DNA of 64,000 nucleotides from Paraglaciecola chathamensis S18K6 (GTDB taxonomy: Bacteria > Pseudomonadota > Gammaproteobacteria > Enterobacterales > Alteromonadaceae): the NCBI GenBank assembly GCA_000314955.1, contig BAEM01000029.1:1-64000 (forward strand), read 5' to 3'. How positions within the stretch are numbered: the first letter of the stretch is position 1; each line of letters begins with the position of its first letter. The notes beneath the pieces were generated by a model that made no database searches, was not told the origin of the DNA, and worked only from the letters and a program-made list of their open reading frames with translations. Shown here piece by piece: positions 44,653-54,515 of the stretch. A program made the translations under genes and the position numbers.

Positions 44653-45651
44653 TTAACGCTTTAACTGGTATTGGCGAACGGCCCGATTATGTTCTTGCAA
44701 CGTTTGAGAAAAATGATGGCTGCCATCACCCTTCGAAACAAAATACAGCTCGTCAGTAGCCAGCGGATTTAGTGCTGCATGTATCGCAAGCTTGCTTGGC
44801 ATGGCGATAGGCGTAGGGGTTAAGCCTTTTATCACATAGGTATTATAAGGCGTTGCCTGCCGTAAATCTTTACGTCTGATATCACCGTCAAAGTCTTTGA
44901 TCCCATAAATAACAGTGGGGTCAGTTTGCAAACGCATATTCAGCCGAAGTCGGTTTACAAACACTCCGGAAATCCGACTGCGCTCTTGTGCTTTAGCTGT
45001 CTCTTTTTCGATAATCGAGGCCATAATCAGCGCTTCATAGGGTGTTGCGTAAGGTAAATTTTGATAGCGATTTTGCCACTGTAAATCAAGCTCTTTGCGC
45101 ATCTCGTTGTAGGCCCACTTGACTATAGTGAACGCCTTGGTACCGGCAACAAAATGATAAGTATCGGGCATCAGCCAACCCTCTAGTGACTGGCCCTCAA
45201 TATCTTGCGTAAACGCCTGGATATTATCATTAAAGTCCTCGCCAACATGGATGTAGGGATGATGAGTGATCTGCTGTTTCCAGTCTTGCCACCTCAGGCC
45301 CTCTACTAAGGTAAGAGCAAATTGTTTTTCCTTGCCACTGGCAATAAGTTGAAAAACGTCAATACCGTTCATGCCTGGGATTAACTCGTAAGTTCCTGCT
45401 TTAACCTTTGCCAATTCAGGCATGACTTTGAGCATCACTTTTAAACCCAGCGTATCGTCAACGAGAGATTGTTGCTGTAATTGCTTCAGTATACTGTTTG
45501 AAAACTGCCCCTTATTAATAGTGAGCAAAAAAGGTTCATCAATGGACAGTGGCTTTTCAGCTTGTTGCTTTAAGTAATGTAAGCCTGTCATTATCGTAAC
45601 GATCACCACTGTAATCAGTAACGAGGACACTTTGATAATATTTATTCTCAA
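44653..45651 (-). CDS. mltG: Endolytic murein transglycosylase MltG
   Basis: This 332-residue inner-membrane protein has one N-terminal TM helix (VSSLLITVVIVTIMTGL), a LysM-like region and a YceG catalytic domain with the active-site Glu in MASIIEKETAKAQER and FVNRLRLNMRLQTDPTVIYG. It cleaves nascent glycan strands during wall synthesis. It is 18 nt after pabC on the same strand. Confidence 0.94.
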   Translation of the reverse strand: MRINIIKVSSLLITVVIVTIMTGLHYLKQQAEKPLSIDEPFLLTINKGQFSNSILKQLQQQSLVDDTLGLKVMLKVMPELAKVKAGTYELIPGMNGIDVFQLIASGKEKQFALTLVEGLRWQDWKQQITHHPYIHVGEDFNDNIQAFTQDIEGQSLEGWLMPDTYHFVAGTKAFTIVKWAYNEMRKELDLQWQNRYQNLPYATPYEALIMASIIEKETAKAQERSRISGVFVNRLRLNMRLQTDPTVIYGIKDFDGDIRRKDLRQATPYNTYVIKGLTPTPIAMPSKLAIHAALNPLATDELYFVSKGDGSHHFSQTLQEHNRAVRQYQLKR

Positions 45652-45669
45652 AACTTCGTTCCTTGTTTC

Positions 45670-46491
45670 CTAGGCTTGATAGTCAACTATTCCCATTTGC
45701 AACTCACGGGTTTTATCACGCAAATAATATGCTCGGTGACCATCACTAAATTCAATAGCCGAGACGGGTACGATGCCCATCAAACTATTACACACAAACA
45801 CTTCTGCAGCGGATTGAATAGCTTCTTGTGTTTCACGACATTGATGAAATGTAATGTGTTTAGCAGTAAAATAATCAAGAATGTGGTTACGCATAACCCC
45901 TTCCACCCCGCTAAAACTCAAAGATGGGGTGTACCAGGAATTTTCATGGTACCAGAAAATATTGCCCACTGAAGACTCAACAATAACGTCGTCGGTATCC
46001 AGCACAATGCAATCTTGAAATGCGTCATTTGCCAATTTATGCTTTATCAACACTTGCTCTAAACGGTTTAAATGTTTTATGCCAGCTAGCAGGGGTTGCT
46101 TGGCCAAAGTGATACTACTTACATTAAGTTCGATGCCGTTCTTTTGCCAATCATCATAATGAGAGGGATACGGGTGTTGGCTTATAATGTAAATCGGCTG
46201 ATGAGCCCCTTCTGGGCTATAACCTCTTCCCCCTGAACCTCTTGAAATCAAGACTTTTAAAACGAAGCTCGAACCGTGCTGCGTATTCTTAAGAACACTG
46301 TTAGCCAATTCATCCCATTTTGTAAAAGGTATAAACAATCGTTCACAGCTAGCTTGTAAACGTGTTAAGTGCGCTTCCCAATGCTCAACTTTACCGTTTT
46401 TAACGAGCATGGTAGTGAAACAACCGTCTCCGTATTGTGTTGCTCTATCGGCAATGTCGAGTTGAGTAGCGGGTGAACCATTAACGATCAT
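45670..46491 (-). CDS. pabC: Aminodeoxychorismate lyase
   Basis: This 273-residue PLP fold-type IV enzyme makes 4-aminobenzoate for folate. The PLP Lys is in IKHLNRLEQVLIKHKLA, and RATQYGDGCFTTM and SSVGNIFWY are typical. A terminator-like hairpin separates it from fabF, so it may rely on its own promoter or on read-through. Confidence 0.92.
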   Translation of the reverse strand: MIVNGSPATQLDIADRATQYGDGCFTTMLVKNGKVEHWEAHLTRLQASCERLFIPFTKWDELANSVLKNTQHGSSFVLKVLISRGSGGRGYSPEGAHQPIYIISQHPYPSHYDDWQKNGIELNVSSITLAKQPLLAGIKHLNRLEQVLIKHKLANDAFQDCIVLDTDDVIVESSVGNIFWYHENSWYTPSLSFSGVEGVMRNHILDYFTAKHITFHQCRETQEAIQSAAEVFVCNSLMGIVPVSAIEFSDGHRAYYLRDKTRELQMGIVDYQA

Positions 46492-46525
46492 GTATATATC
46501 TTCGTAGAAAATTAATCAATTGATG

Positions 46526-46560
46526 CAAAAAAGCCTGTAATAGCAATGATATTACAGGCT
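46526..46560 (-). terminator. Rho-independent terminator after fabF
   Basis: On the minus strand AGCCTGTAAT and ATTACAGGCT form a 10-bp perfect stem with a 9-nt loop, followed by about five T. It lies between fabF and pabC. Confidence 0.8.
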
Positions 46561-46589
46561 CAGCTTAGATACTATTAGCGTGTTCTGAA

Positions 46590-47828
46590 TTACACTTTTT
46601 TGAAGAGTAATGATCCGTTAGTGCCACCAAATCCAAATGAGTTACACAGAGCGTAATCCATTTTAATTGAACGTGCTTCATTCGCGACAAAATCCAGATC
46701 GCACCCTTCACCTGGGTTATCTAAATTAATTGTCGGTGGGGCTATTTGATCTTTTAACGCCAAAATAGTGAAAATCGCTTCAACTGCACCAGCGGCACCC
46801 AAAAGGTGGCCTGTCATTGATTTTGTTGAGCTAACCAATACCTTCTTGGCACTTTCTTCAAAGATGGTTTTCACCGCTGCAACTTCAGCAACATCACCCG
46901 CTGGGGTAGAGGTTCCGTGCGCATTGATGTAGCCCACTTGCTGTGCATTAACAGATGCATCATTCAATGCATTGTGCATCGCTGCAGCAGCGCCTTCGCC
47001 ATTTTCTGGTGGAGAGGTCATATGATGTGCGTCACCGCTCATTCCGAAACCAACAAGTTCTGCGTAGATTTTCGCACCACGCGCTTTAGCTGATTCGTAC
47101 TCTTCGAGCATAACAACACCCGCACCTTCACCCATTACAAAACCATCTCGGTCTTTATCCCATGGGCGACTGGCGATTTGTGGGTTGTCATTGCGTGTCG
47201 ATAGCGCTCGTGCCGCTGCGAAGCCACCTAAGCCCAAAGGACAAATAGACGCTTCCGCACCGCCTGCCAACATGGCGTCGGCATCACCGTAGGCAATAGT
47301 ACGCGCCGCGATACCCATATTATGCACACCTGTAGTACAGGCAGTCACAATGTTTAAATTAGGTCCTTTCAAACCTTCCATGATGGACAGGAAGCCTGAA
47401 ATCATATTTGTGATGGTAGCAGGTACGAAAAAAGGTGAGATACGCTTAGGGCCAGAATTAACTAATTTAGTGTGATTTTCTTCAATCAAACTTAATCCGC
47501 CAATACCTGAACCAATGGCAACACCAACACGCGATGCGTTCTTTTCGGTGATCACTAATCCTGAATCCGCTAATGCCTGCTTGCCAGCGGCAATACCAAA
47601 CTGGATAAATTTATCCATTTTCTTGGTTTCTTTCTTGGCAATGTAGTCTTCAACGTTGAAGTCTTTAACTTCGCCTGCGAAATGCGTCGTGTATTCAGAT
47701 GCATCAAACACTGTGATAGGACCTATACCACTTTTACCTTCGACGATATTCTGCCACGTGGATGTATAATCATTGCCCACAGGAGAGAGTACGCCAAGAC
47801 CGGTTACTACAACCCGACGTTTAGCCAC
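46590..47828 (-). CDS. fabF: 3-oxoacyl-ACP synthase II (KAS II)
   Basis: This 412-residue condensing enzyme elongates fatty acids by adding malonyl-ACP. The catalytic triad is Cys in [12 protein letters not shown], His in [11 protein letters not shown] and His in [15 protein letters not shown]. The N-terminus [17 protein letters not shown] and the C-terminus [17 protein letters not shown] are standard. A hairpin separates it from acpP. Confidence 0.96.
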   Translation of the reverse strand: MAKRRVVVTGLGVLSPVGNDYTSTWQNIVEGKSGIGPITVFDASEYTTHFAGEVKDFNVEDYIAKKETKKMDKFIQFGIAAGKQALADSGLVITEKNASRVGVAIGSGIGGLSLIEENHTKLVNSGPKRISPFFVPATITNMISGFLSIMEGLKGPNLNIVTACTTGVHNMGIAARTIAYGDADAMLAGGAEASICPLGLGGFAAARALSTRNDNPQIASRPWDKDRDGFVMGEGAGVVMLEEYESAKARGAKIYAELVGFGMSGDAHHMTSPPENGEGAAAAMHNALNDASVNAQQVGYINAHGTSTPAGDVAEVAAVKTIFEESAKKVLVSSTKSMTGHLLGAAGAVEAIFTILALKDQIAPPTINLDNPGEGCDLDFVANEARSIKMDYALCNSFGFGGTNGSLLFKKV

Positions 47829-47872
47829 TTTGGCCTCCGAACGTAATATATTTGGTGTGTTAGATAAGAGAA

Positions 47873-47893
47873 ACGGCTCAGAAAGAGCCGTTT
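47873..47893 (-). terminator. Hairpin between acpP and fabF (attenuator-like)
   Basis: AACGGCTC and GAGCCGTT form an 8-bp stem with a 5-nt loop 13 bp after the acpP stop. The T-run on the minus strand is short (TTTCTC), so partial termination that favours acpP over fabF is plausible. Confidence 0.5.
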
Positions 47894-47905
47894 TTAAAAA
47901 ACTGT

Positions 47906-48145
47906 TTACGCGTCTTTGTGAGCGTTAACGTAGTCAATCGCAGATTGAACTGTGGTAATTTTTTCTGCTTCTTCATCAGGAATTTCAGTATCGAATTCCT
48001 CTTCTAAAGCCATAACCAATTCAACTGTGTCTAGAGAATCCGCACCTAAATCATCAACAAACGAGGCTTCTGATTTTACTTCTTCTTCTTTAACACCAAG
48101 TTGTTCAATAATGATTTTTTTAACGCGTTCTTCGATGTCACTCAT
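47906..48145 (-). CDS. acpP: Acyl carrier protein
   Basis: This 79-residue acidic protein carries the fatty-acyl chain on a phosphopantetheine attached to the Ser in [20 protein letters not shown]. Length and sequence are nearly identical to other gammaproteobacterial ACPs. It is flanked by fabG and fabF as usual. Confidence 0.97.
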   Translation of the reverse strand: MSDIEERVKKIIIEQLGVKEEEVKSEASFVDDLGADSLDTVELVMALEEEFDTEIPDEEAEKITTVQSAIDYVNAHKDA

Positions 48146-48328
48146 AATTCTAGTTTTCCCTTAAAAGTCGCTAGATATAAATTTCGAGTAGTGTATTCAC
48201 CAACCCACCGCCTTGCAAGCAAGACATTGAAGTTTTTTACTGGTCGAACCACTAAAAACTATATAATAATCAACAAAAAAATAACAGGCAAGTAATGTTT
48301 TAACAACCTAGGTTATTAATTAAACACA

Positions 48329-49066
48329 CTACCCCATATACATTCCACCGTTTACATGTAGGGTTTCACCCGTTATGTAAGCAGCGCTATTACTAGCTAA
48401 AAAGCCAACCGCTGCAGCTACCTCTTGTACGGAGCCTAAGCGATTTGCTGGAATATCTTTAAAAATGGCTTCACGTTGGTCGTCATTCAGTGCCTTGGTC
48501 ATATCAGTATCGATAAACCCTGGAGCAACCACATTCACCGTGATCCCTCTAGAAGCAACCTCTCGTGCCATCGATTTACTAAAGCCAATAACGCCAGCTT
48601 TAGCCGCAGCATAGTTTGCTTGGCCTGCATTACCTGCACTACCAACGACAGAACCAATATTTATGATTCTACCACAACGTTTTTTCATCATGCCACGTAA
48701 AACTGCTTTTGACATATTAAACACTGACGTAAGGTTAGTGTTAATAATATCTTGCCACTCATCGTCTTTCATACGCATAAGCAAGTTATCACGGGTGATA
48801 CCGGCATTATTAACTAAGATATCAATCACGCCAAATTGCGCTGCGATATCAGACAACAATGCTGTCATTGATTCTGGCTGAGATACGTTAAGCACCATGC
48901 CTTTACCATTGTCAGCTAAGTATTCGCTAATGGCCGCTGCGCCGTTTTCTGACGTTGCTGTACCAATAACGGTCGCGCCATCGGCGACTAACTGTTGAGC
49001 TATTGCTTTGCCAATTCCTCGGCTAGCGCCCGTAACTAGGGCTATTTTACCGTCTAATCCAGACAT
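48329..49066 (-). CDS. fabG: 3-oxoacyl-ACP reductase
   Basis: This 245-residue short-chain dehydrogenase reduces 3-oxoacyl-ACP with NADPH. It shows ALVTGASRGIGKAIAQQL, DILVNNAGITRDNLLMRM, the catalytic Ser in IINIGSVVGSAGN, YAAAKAGVIGFSKSMA with Tyr and Lys, and GETLHVNGGMYM. A 183-bp gap to acpP may hold the acpP promoter. Confidence 0.96.
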   Translation of the reverse strand: MSGLDGKIALVTGASRGIGKAIAQQLVADGATVIGTATSENGAAAISEYLADNGKGMVLNVSQPESMTALLSDIAAQFGVIDILVNNAGITRDNLLMRMKDDEWQDIINTNLTSVFNMSKAVLRGMMKKRCGRIINIGSVVGSAGNAGQANYAAAKAGVIGFSKSMAREVASRGITVNVVAPGFIDTDMTKALNDDQREAIFKDIPANRLGSVQEVAAAVGFLASNSAAYITGETLHVNGGMYMG

Positions 49067-49080
49067 ATGTTATCTCTATA

Positions 49081-50010
49081 TTATTGAATAATGGAGACTG
49101 TTTCAGCGCTATTTACCGCTTCGCAGTTTAACGACTTATCAATGCGTTTAATCAATCCAGTTAACACCTTACCTGGACCAATTTCATGAATTTGGCTGAC
49201 ACCTAAAGATGCTAGTTTTTGCACTGTCTCAGTCCAGCGCACTGGGCTGTATAATTGGCGTAATAATGCGGCCTTAATGTTTTCAACATTAGACTCTATC
49301 GCCACATCAACATTGTTTATCACACCAATTGAAGGAGTATTAAACGAAACCGAATCAAACATTACAGCCAGCTTATCCGCTGCAGGTTTCATTAAAGCAC
49401 AATGCGACGGGACACTGACAGCTAATGGCAGCGCACGCTTCGCGCCAGCTTCTTTACACAACTCGGCTGCTTTATCTGCAGCGGCTGTATTACCCGCAAT
49501 AACGATTTGGCCAGGAGAGTTAAAATTAACTGCTGACACGATTTGTTGGGTATCGTTCTGAGCTTGTTCACATGCCTGTATCACTTTTGCATCATCAAGC
49601 CCAATAATGGCGTACATGGCCCCTACCCCTTCAGGTACAGCCTGTTGCATGAATTGTCCACGTGCTTCAACCAATTTAATACCGTCTTCAAATGACAAAA
49701 CACCTGCACATACCAGAGCAGAATATTCTCCTAAGCTATGACCTGCCAAGTAATGTGGCATGTTAACGCTCTGCGCCTTTAACACCTGGAATATCGCAAA
49801 ACTAGCTGCTAACAAAGCTGGCTGAGTTACCTGCGTTTGTCCTAATGTTTGAGCACTATCATTTTGCACTACATCCCAAAGATCATAGCCTAGTACTTTA
49901 CTTGCGCGGCTAAATGTTTCTTCTACTAGCGGATGATTTGCCGCTAAGTCTTTCAACATGCCCACTGTTTGTGACCCCTGACCTGGGAACACCCACGCGC
50001 GTTTTGACAT
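49081..50010 (-). CDS. fabD: Malonyl-CoA:ACP transacylase
   Basis: This 309-residue enzyme moves malonyl from CoA to ACP. Motifs are WVFPGQGSQTVGML, the active-site Ser in LAGHSLGEYSALV, a QFMQQAVPEGVGAM segment and the catalytic His in SVPSHCALM. ATG 50010 has AAGGAAG upstream, so the five extra residues from 50025 are unlikely. It is 14 nt before fabG. Confidence 0.95.
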   Translation of the reverse strand: MSKRAWVFPGQGSQTVGMLKDLAANHPLVEETFSRASKVLGYDLWDVVQNDSAQTLGQTQVTQPALLAASFAIFQVLKAQSVNMPHYLAGHSLGEYSALVCAGVLSFEDGIKLVEARGQFMQQAVPEGVGAMYAIIGLDDAKVIQACEQAQNDTQQIVSAVNFNSPGQIVIAGNTAAADKAAELCKEAGAKRALPLAVSVPSHCALMKPAADKLAVMFDSVSFNTPSIGVINNVDVAIESNVENIKAALLRQLYSPVRWTETVQKLASLGVSQIHEIGPGKVLTGLIKRIDKSLNCEAVNSAETVSIIQ

Positions 50011-50070
50011 AAAACTTCCTTTCATTTTCTCACTAAAATATTTATTACGACTTGAACCGAAGCACGAAGG

Positions 50071-51030
50071 TTAATAGCGCACCAATGCCGATGCCCAAGC
50101 GAAACCACCGCCGAATGCTTCTAACAATAAGTTTTGGCCGCGTTTGATACGTCCGTCTCTGATCGCTTCATCAAGTGCAGTAGGCACAGTTGCCGCTGAA
50201 GTATTGCCATATCGTTCTAAGGTCAGCACAACCTGATCGAGAGACATATCTAATTTTTTGGCGGTTGCCTTTATAATGCGGAAATTAGCCTGATGAGGAA
50301 CAAGCCAGTCTAACTCAGACTTTTGCATATTGTTCGCCGCTAGTGTTTCTTCGACCACTTCACTCAGTTTAGTTACCGCGACTCTGAATACTTCGTTGCC
50401 CTTCATTGTTCCCCAGTTTTCATGGATAGATAACTCATCCCCACGGGTTGGGTTACCAATAGCCAGCAGATCGCCGTAGGAGCCTGCGGCATGAATATGA
50501 GTAGAAAGTATGCCCGGCTCTTCACTTGCTTCAATAATCGTTGCACCGGCCGCGTCACCAAATAATATTACCATGGTGCGATCTTCGGGGCTTATCATTC
50601 GGCTTAAACAATCGGTGCCGACCACGAGAATACGCTTTGCCATACCAGATTTAATGTATTGATCAGCCACGCTCAAGGCATAACAGTAACCAGCACATGC
50701 TGCGGCAACATCAAATGCTGGAATGCCATCTATATCTAAGGCTTTTTGAATTTCACAGGCTGTACTGGGTAATGCATAGCGTCCACTGGTTGTTGCACAC
50801 ACAATCATGTCCAAAGATTTGGCGTCTATACCCGCCGCTTCTAGCGCTTTTTTACTCGCTTCAGCACCCATAGTGGCGGCAGTTTCGTGTTCGCCAATGA
50901 TACGGCGTTCTTTAATACCCGTACGGTCCGTGATCCACTCGTCTGAGGTATCCACCATCAAGGACAAATCTGCGTTGGTGCGCACGTCGCTTGGATAATA
51001 ACTACCGGTACCAATTATTCTAGAATTCAT
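50071..51030 (-). CDS. fabH: 3-oxoacyl-ACP synthase III (KAS III)
   Basis: This 319-residue enzyme starts fatty acid synthesis from acetyl-CoA and malonyl-ACP. The catalytic residues are Cys in [13 protein letters not shown], His in [12 protein letters not shown] and Asn in [13 protein letters not shown]. It follows plsX by 3 nt. Confidence 0.96.
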   Translation of the reverse strand: MNSRIIGTGSYYPSDVRTNADLSLMVDTSDEWITDRTGIKERRIIGEHETAATMGAEASKKALEAAGIDAKSLDMIVCATTSGRYALPSTACEIQKALDIDGIPAFDVAAACAGYCYALSVADQYIKSGMAKRILVVGTDCLSRMISPEDRTMVILFGDAAGATIIEASEEPGILSTHIHAAGSYGDLLAIGNPTRGDELSIHENWGTMKGNEVFRVAVTKLSEVVEETLAANNMQKSELDWLVPHQANFRIIKATAKKLDMSLDQVVLTLERYGNTSAATVPTALDEAIRDGRIKRGQNLLLEAFGGGFAWASALVRY

Positions 51031-51033
51031 TTA

Positions 51034-52059
51034 TTAAGAGCGCTCCATCAAGAGGTTTTCTATCTTATCTTTAATTTTTGTGGGAACTTGCCTATTGGCT
51101 TCTTGAACCGCTTCGCGGATCGCATACAAAAAAGCCTCATCAGAGGCATTTCCGTGGCTCTTGACCACAATTCCGCGCAATCCTATCAGACTCGCACCGT
51201 TATACTGGTCGGGGTTCACTCGTAAATAAAGCCGGCGTAATAAAGGCATCGCCAATTTTGCCATGATTTTACTCAAAAAGTTCCGCCTAGCGTCACGTTT
51301 TATCTGTTCTATCAGTAGTTTAACTAACCCTTCGCATGATTTCAGGGCAATATTTCCTGAGAAACCGTCCGTTACAATTACATCTGCAATATCGTTGAAT
51401 ATATCATCACCTTCAACAAAACCGATATAATTGATGTGCTCGCTGTCGGCCAATAAGCGGCTTGCTTGCTTGATGCTAGCCGGGCCTTTAATTTGCTCCT
51501 CACCGACATTCAGAATCGCTACTCTCGGCCGTTCTATGCCCCCAATCTCTTGAGCTAAAACAGAGCCCATAACGGCGTTTTGTAATAACGTTTGCGCATC
51601 GCTTTGCACAGTTGCGCCTAAATCTAACAAATACGCCTTTTGACCTTTAGCTGTGGGTAAACTAGACACCAAAGCTGGACGATTTACTCCGGCAAGAGTC
51701 TTAAGTTGAGAGCATGCTATTGCGAGCAAAGCACCTGTATTGCCGGCACTAACACAGGCATCTGCCTGACCATTTTTTACGTGCTTGATCGCACAGGCCA
51801 TAGATGAATCTTTCTTGTGGCGAAGCGCTGTAACAGGATTATCGTCCATCAAAACTTGCTGGTCACAATGAACAATGGAATAACGATTAGATAAAGAAGA
51901 AGAGTGTTGTTTTAACCAAGATGTGATGACACCTTCGTCACCGCAAAAGACGAAATTGAGTTGAGGAAATTCATTCAGTGCTTTTAAGGCTGCGGATAGA
52001 ATAATATGGGGGCCGTTATCGCCCCCCATAATATCTAACGCTAAGGTTAGATGACGCAA
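51034..52059 (-). CDS. plsX: Phosphate acyltransferase PlsX
   Basis: This 341-residue enzyme makes acyl-phosphate from acyl-ACP for phospholipid synthesis. It begins LALDIMGGDNGP and has SAGNTGALLAIA, DLGATVQSDAQTLLQNAVMG and VTDGFSGNIALKSCEG. The start codon is TTG. It is 12 nt after rpmF. Confidence 0.95.
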   Translation of the reverse strand: MRHLTLALDIMGGDNGPHIILSAALKALNEFPQLNFVFCGDEGVITSWLKQHSSSLSNRYSIVHCDQQVLMDDNPVTALRHKKDSSMACAIKHVKNGQADACVSAGNTGALLAIACSQLKTLAGVNRPALVSSLPTAKGQKAYLLDLGATVQSDAQTLLQNAVMGSVLAQEIGGIERPRVAILNVGEEQIKGPASIKQASRLLADSEHINYIGFVEGDDIFNDIADVIVTDGFSGNIALKSCEGLVKLLIEQIKRDARRNFLSKIMAKLAMPLLRRLYLRVNPDQYNGASLIGLRGIVVKSHGNASDEAFLYAIREAVQEANRQVPTKIKDKIENLLMERS

Positions 52060-52071
52060 AGTTATCTCAAA

Positions 52072-52242
52072 TTATAATGAGAGAACTTTTTTGCCTTTGT
52101 AGTAACCATCAGCTGTAACGTGATGACGAACGTGCGTCTCACCTGATGTAGAATCTACAGACATAGTCGCAGTTCCCAACGAATCATGCGAACGACGCAT
52201 GCCACGTTTAGAACGAGTTTTACGATTCTTTTGTACTGCCAT
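52072..52242 (-). CDS. rpmF: 50S ribosomal protein L32
   Basis: This 56-residue gene was read directly from the sequence. The product begins [20 protein letters not shown] and ends [16 protein letters not shown], the typical basic L32. Its place between yceD and plsX matches E. coli. It lies 10 nt downstream of yceD and is probably co-transcribed with it. Confidence 0.96.
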   Translation of the reverse strand: MAVQKNRKTRSKRGMRRSHDSLGTATMSVDSTSGETHVRHHVTADGYYKGKKVLSL

Positions 52243-52252
52243 TAGTTTGCTC

Positions 52253-52780
52253 CTAGTCTCGCTTAAGTTCTTTCAAAACCGCGAACGGGTTTGGACGTTC
52301 ATCGACCGGTTCAATTTTTCCGAACGTCATATCCTCTGCCTTAATGTCACAATCCTCCTCTGCATGAAGGGCAACAATGGGCAAAGAGATGATCATTTCG
52401 TCTTCAAAAATTTGAAGTAAATTGACTTCTCCGTGGTCATTGACCTCTACCGGGTCGTAAATATCCGGTAACTCATCGGCCTTTTCATCATCCAGTCCCT
52501 GCACAGGACTGAAACAAAAAGACACATCTAAAGGATGAGTAAAAACACCATTACATCTTTGACAGACAAGTGATGTTTCACAACGAATTTGACCTTCGAA
52601 GTAGGAAAGACCCTGCTCGTCTTTCAAAAACTTCACTTCGATATCAACTTCATCGTCTACGCCAGCAACCGTACTTAGCAATCTCGGCATATCAGCCGTT
52701 AACATTACCCCCTGATATTCAGAGCGTTTTGTTGCACTTTTGATTGGATCGAGTTGTTTAGGTAATTTTACTTTCTGCAT
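52253..52780 (-). CDS. yceD: YceD (DUF177) 23S rRNA accumulation protein
   Basis: This 175-residue protein has the YceD pattern: a beta-rich N-terminal part, [17 protein letters not shown] with its Cys pair, acidic middle [16 protein letters not shown], and C-terminal [14 protein letters not shown]. It is linked to 23S rRNA maturation. It starts the yceD-rpmF-plsX-fab cluster and is divergent from maf. Confidence 0.92.
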   Translation of the reverse strand: MQKVKLPKQLDPIKSATKRSEYQGVMLTADMPRLLSTVAGVDDEVDIEVKFLKDEQGLSYFEGQIRCETSLVCQRCNGVFTHPLDVSFCFSPVQGLDDEKADELPDIYDPVEVNDHGEVNLLQIFEDEMIISLPIVALHAEEDCDIKAEDMTFGKIEPVDERPNPFAVLKELKRD

Positions 52781-52903
52781 AGCGCGCGCATCATAAAGGC
52801 TGAAATGGTTTTAGTCAAAGAAAATATAATTTTAAGTCCTATGTAAAATAAGCAATTTATGCTTTTATGTCGGCCATCAATAATAATACAGGTCGCCTAT
52901 TTG

Positions 52904-53494
52904 ATGAAACTAATTCTTGCATCAACCTCACCTTATCGAAGAACTATTCTTGAGAAACTATGTATCCCCTTTTCATGCGCTGCACCAAACATAGATGAAA
53001 CCCCGCTCAAAAGTGAAACAGCTGACGAGTTAGTGCAGCGATTAGCCGCAGAAAAAGCCCAGTCAATAGCCAAATCTCATAAAGGCCTAATTATCGGTTC
53101 AGACCAGGTGGCCTTTGCGAAAGGAACGATTTTAGGAAAGCCTGGAAATAAGACCAAGGCAATTGAGCAGCTTAAAATGTTAAGCACTGAAACTGTCACC
53201 TTTTATACGGGCCTGTCTTTATTAGATATCGACACTGGGCGTCAGCAAACTATGGTGGAGACGTTTGATGTAACGTTTAAACAACTCAGCGTAGCGCAAA
53301 TCAATCGATACCTTGACCTTGAAAAACCTTATGATTGCGCTGGAAGCTTCAAAAGCGAGGGGCTGGGAATTGCTTTATTTTCTTCATTACAAGGGCGCGA
53401 CCCGAATTCGCTCATTGGACTTCCCCTTATTGCACTAATAGAACTTCTGACGTCATTCGACATCGATGCCTTTGATTATATGCAGCCCGCATAA
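52904..53494 (+). CDS. yceF: Maf-type nucleotide pyrophosphatase (YceF-like)
   Basis: This 196-residue protein begins MKLILASTSPYRRTILEKL and has SDQVAFAKGTILGKPGN, YDCAGSFKSEGLGIALF and GRDPNSLIGLPL, the Maf fold with its phosphate-binding and catalytic residues. The YceF branch hydrolyses m7GTP; the branch here is inferred from synteny with yceD-rpmF. ATG 52904 is used rather than 52859. It is divergent from yceD. Confidence 0.92.
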   Translation: MKLILASTSPYRRTILEKLCIPFSCAAPNIDETPLKSETADELVQRLAAEKAQSIAKSHKGLIIGSDQVAFAKGTILGKPGNKTKAIEQLKMLSTETVTFYTGLSLLDIDTGRQQTMVETFDVTFKQLSVAQINRYLDLEKPYDCAGSFKSEGLGIALFSSLQGRDPNSLIGLPLIALIELLTSFDIDAFDYMQPA

Positions 53495-53570
53495 GCACCT
53501 CGCCCAATAACGATAAACGTTAAGCCAAGTGTCGTATTTCAAATAAATGCCCTGAAAACTAAGCTCTCAA

Positions 53571-53615
53571 AAAAAACAGGCTAACCAACTAAAGTAGCGC
53601 TCGCTACTTTAGTTG
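53571..53615 (-). terminator. Terminator overlapping the end of rmlD
   Basis: CAACTAAAGTAGCG and its exact complement form a 14-bp stem with a 2-nt spacer (53586-53615), followed on the minus strand by GTTAGCCTG and then eight T. The rmlD stop codon lies inside the hairpin. Confidence 0.75.
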
Positions 53616-54467
53616 CTCTAACATGCTAGCAAGCTGTTTTCGCCAATGAACAGTTTGCAAACCTGTATCATTTTCGGCACTGGTTTTATCGATGACAGAA
53701 AATACCGGGCGTTTTGCCGGCGTTGGATATTGCTGTGCGTAAATTGGAAGGATTGGGATTGCTTGCTTCAACAATCCTTTTTCTAACGCTAATTCTTGGA
53801 TCGCGACCGCAAAGTCGTACCAACTGGCCACGCCCGCATCGGTCCAATGATACATCCCCTTGATGTCACCTTGGCCCACTACAGCCCATAACCATTGAGC
53901 TAACCCGGCCGCATAGGTAGGCGTGCCGATTTGATCAGATACAATGCCCAACTGCGGCTTTTCTTGCATTAACCGCAGCATGGTTTTCACGAAGTTATTA
54001 CCATGGGTTGAATATACCCAAGCCGTTCTCACGATGACAGCCTCTGGCAATACGTTTTGTATGCCTAGCTCACCTGCTAGTTTTGATGCACCGTACACAC
54101 CAAGAGGATTAGGGGTATCCGTAATCGTGTAAGGGCAGTGTTTAGTGCCGTCGAAAACAAAATCTGTTGATACATGCAGTAAACGAGCACCAATGTCTTT
54201 ACACGCATTGGCAATATTAACTGCGCCAGTTTCATTTACTAAATAAGCGTTCTCTTGGTCTGATTCTGCTTTATCGACAGCGGTATAGGCTGCGCAATTA
54301 ATGACAACGTCCGGTTTTACAAATGAGAATACCTGTGCAACGTCGCCTGATTGAGTAATATCAAGCTCACTACTGCCAAAAGCAAAGACTTCAACTCCGG
54401 CTTTTGGTGCACGATGGCACAGCTCCCAACCTAACTGACCGTTTTTACCGGTAATAAGTACTTTCAC
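53604..54467 (-). CDS. rmlD: dTDP-4-dehydrorhamnose reductase
   Basis: This 287-residue reductase makes the last step to dTDP-L-rhamnose. Motifs are VLITGKNGQLGWELC, DVVINCAAYTAVDKAE, STDFVFDG and the Tyr and Lys in LGVYGASKLAGE. It is the last gene of rmlBADC and ends inside a terminator. Confidence 0.95.
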   Translation of the reverse strand: MKVLITGKNGQLGWELCHRAPKAGVEVFAFGSSELDITQSGDVAQVFSFVKPDVVINCAAYTAVDKAESDQENAYLVNETGAVNIANACKDIGARLLHVSTDFVFDGTKHCPYTITDTPNPLGVYGASKLAGELGIQNVLPEAVIVRTAWVYSTHGNNFVKTMLRLMQEKPQLGIVSDQIGTPTYAAGLAQWLWAVVGQGDIKGMYHWTDAGVASWYDFAVAIQELALEKGLLKQAIPILPIYAQQYPTPAKRPVFSVIDKTSAENDTGLQTVHWRKQLASMLEQLK

Positions 54468-54515
54468 AATATGTCCATATTTTGATTAATTTAAAATAAG
54501 CTCACAAACGCGTTG

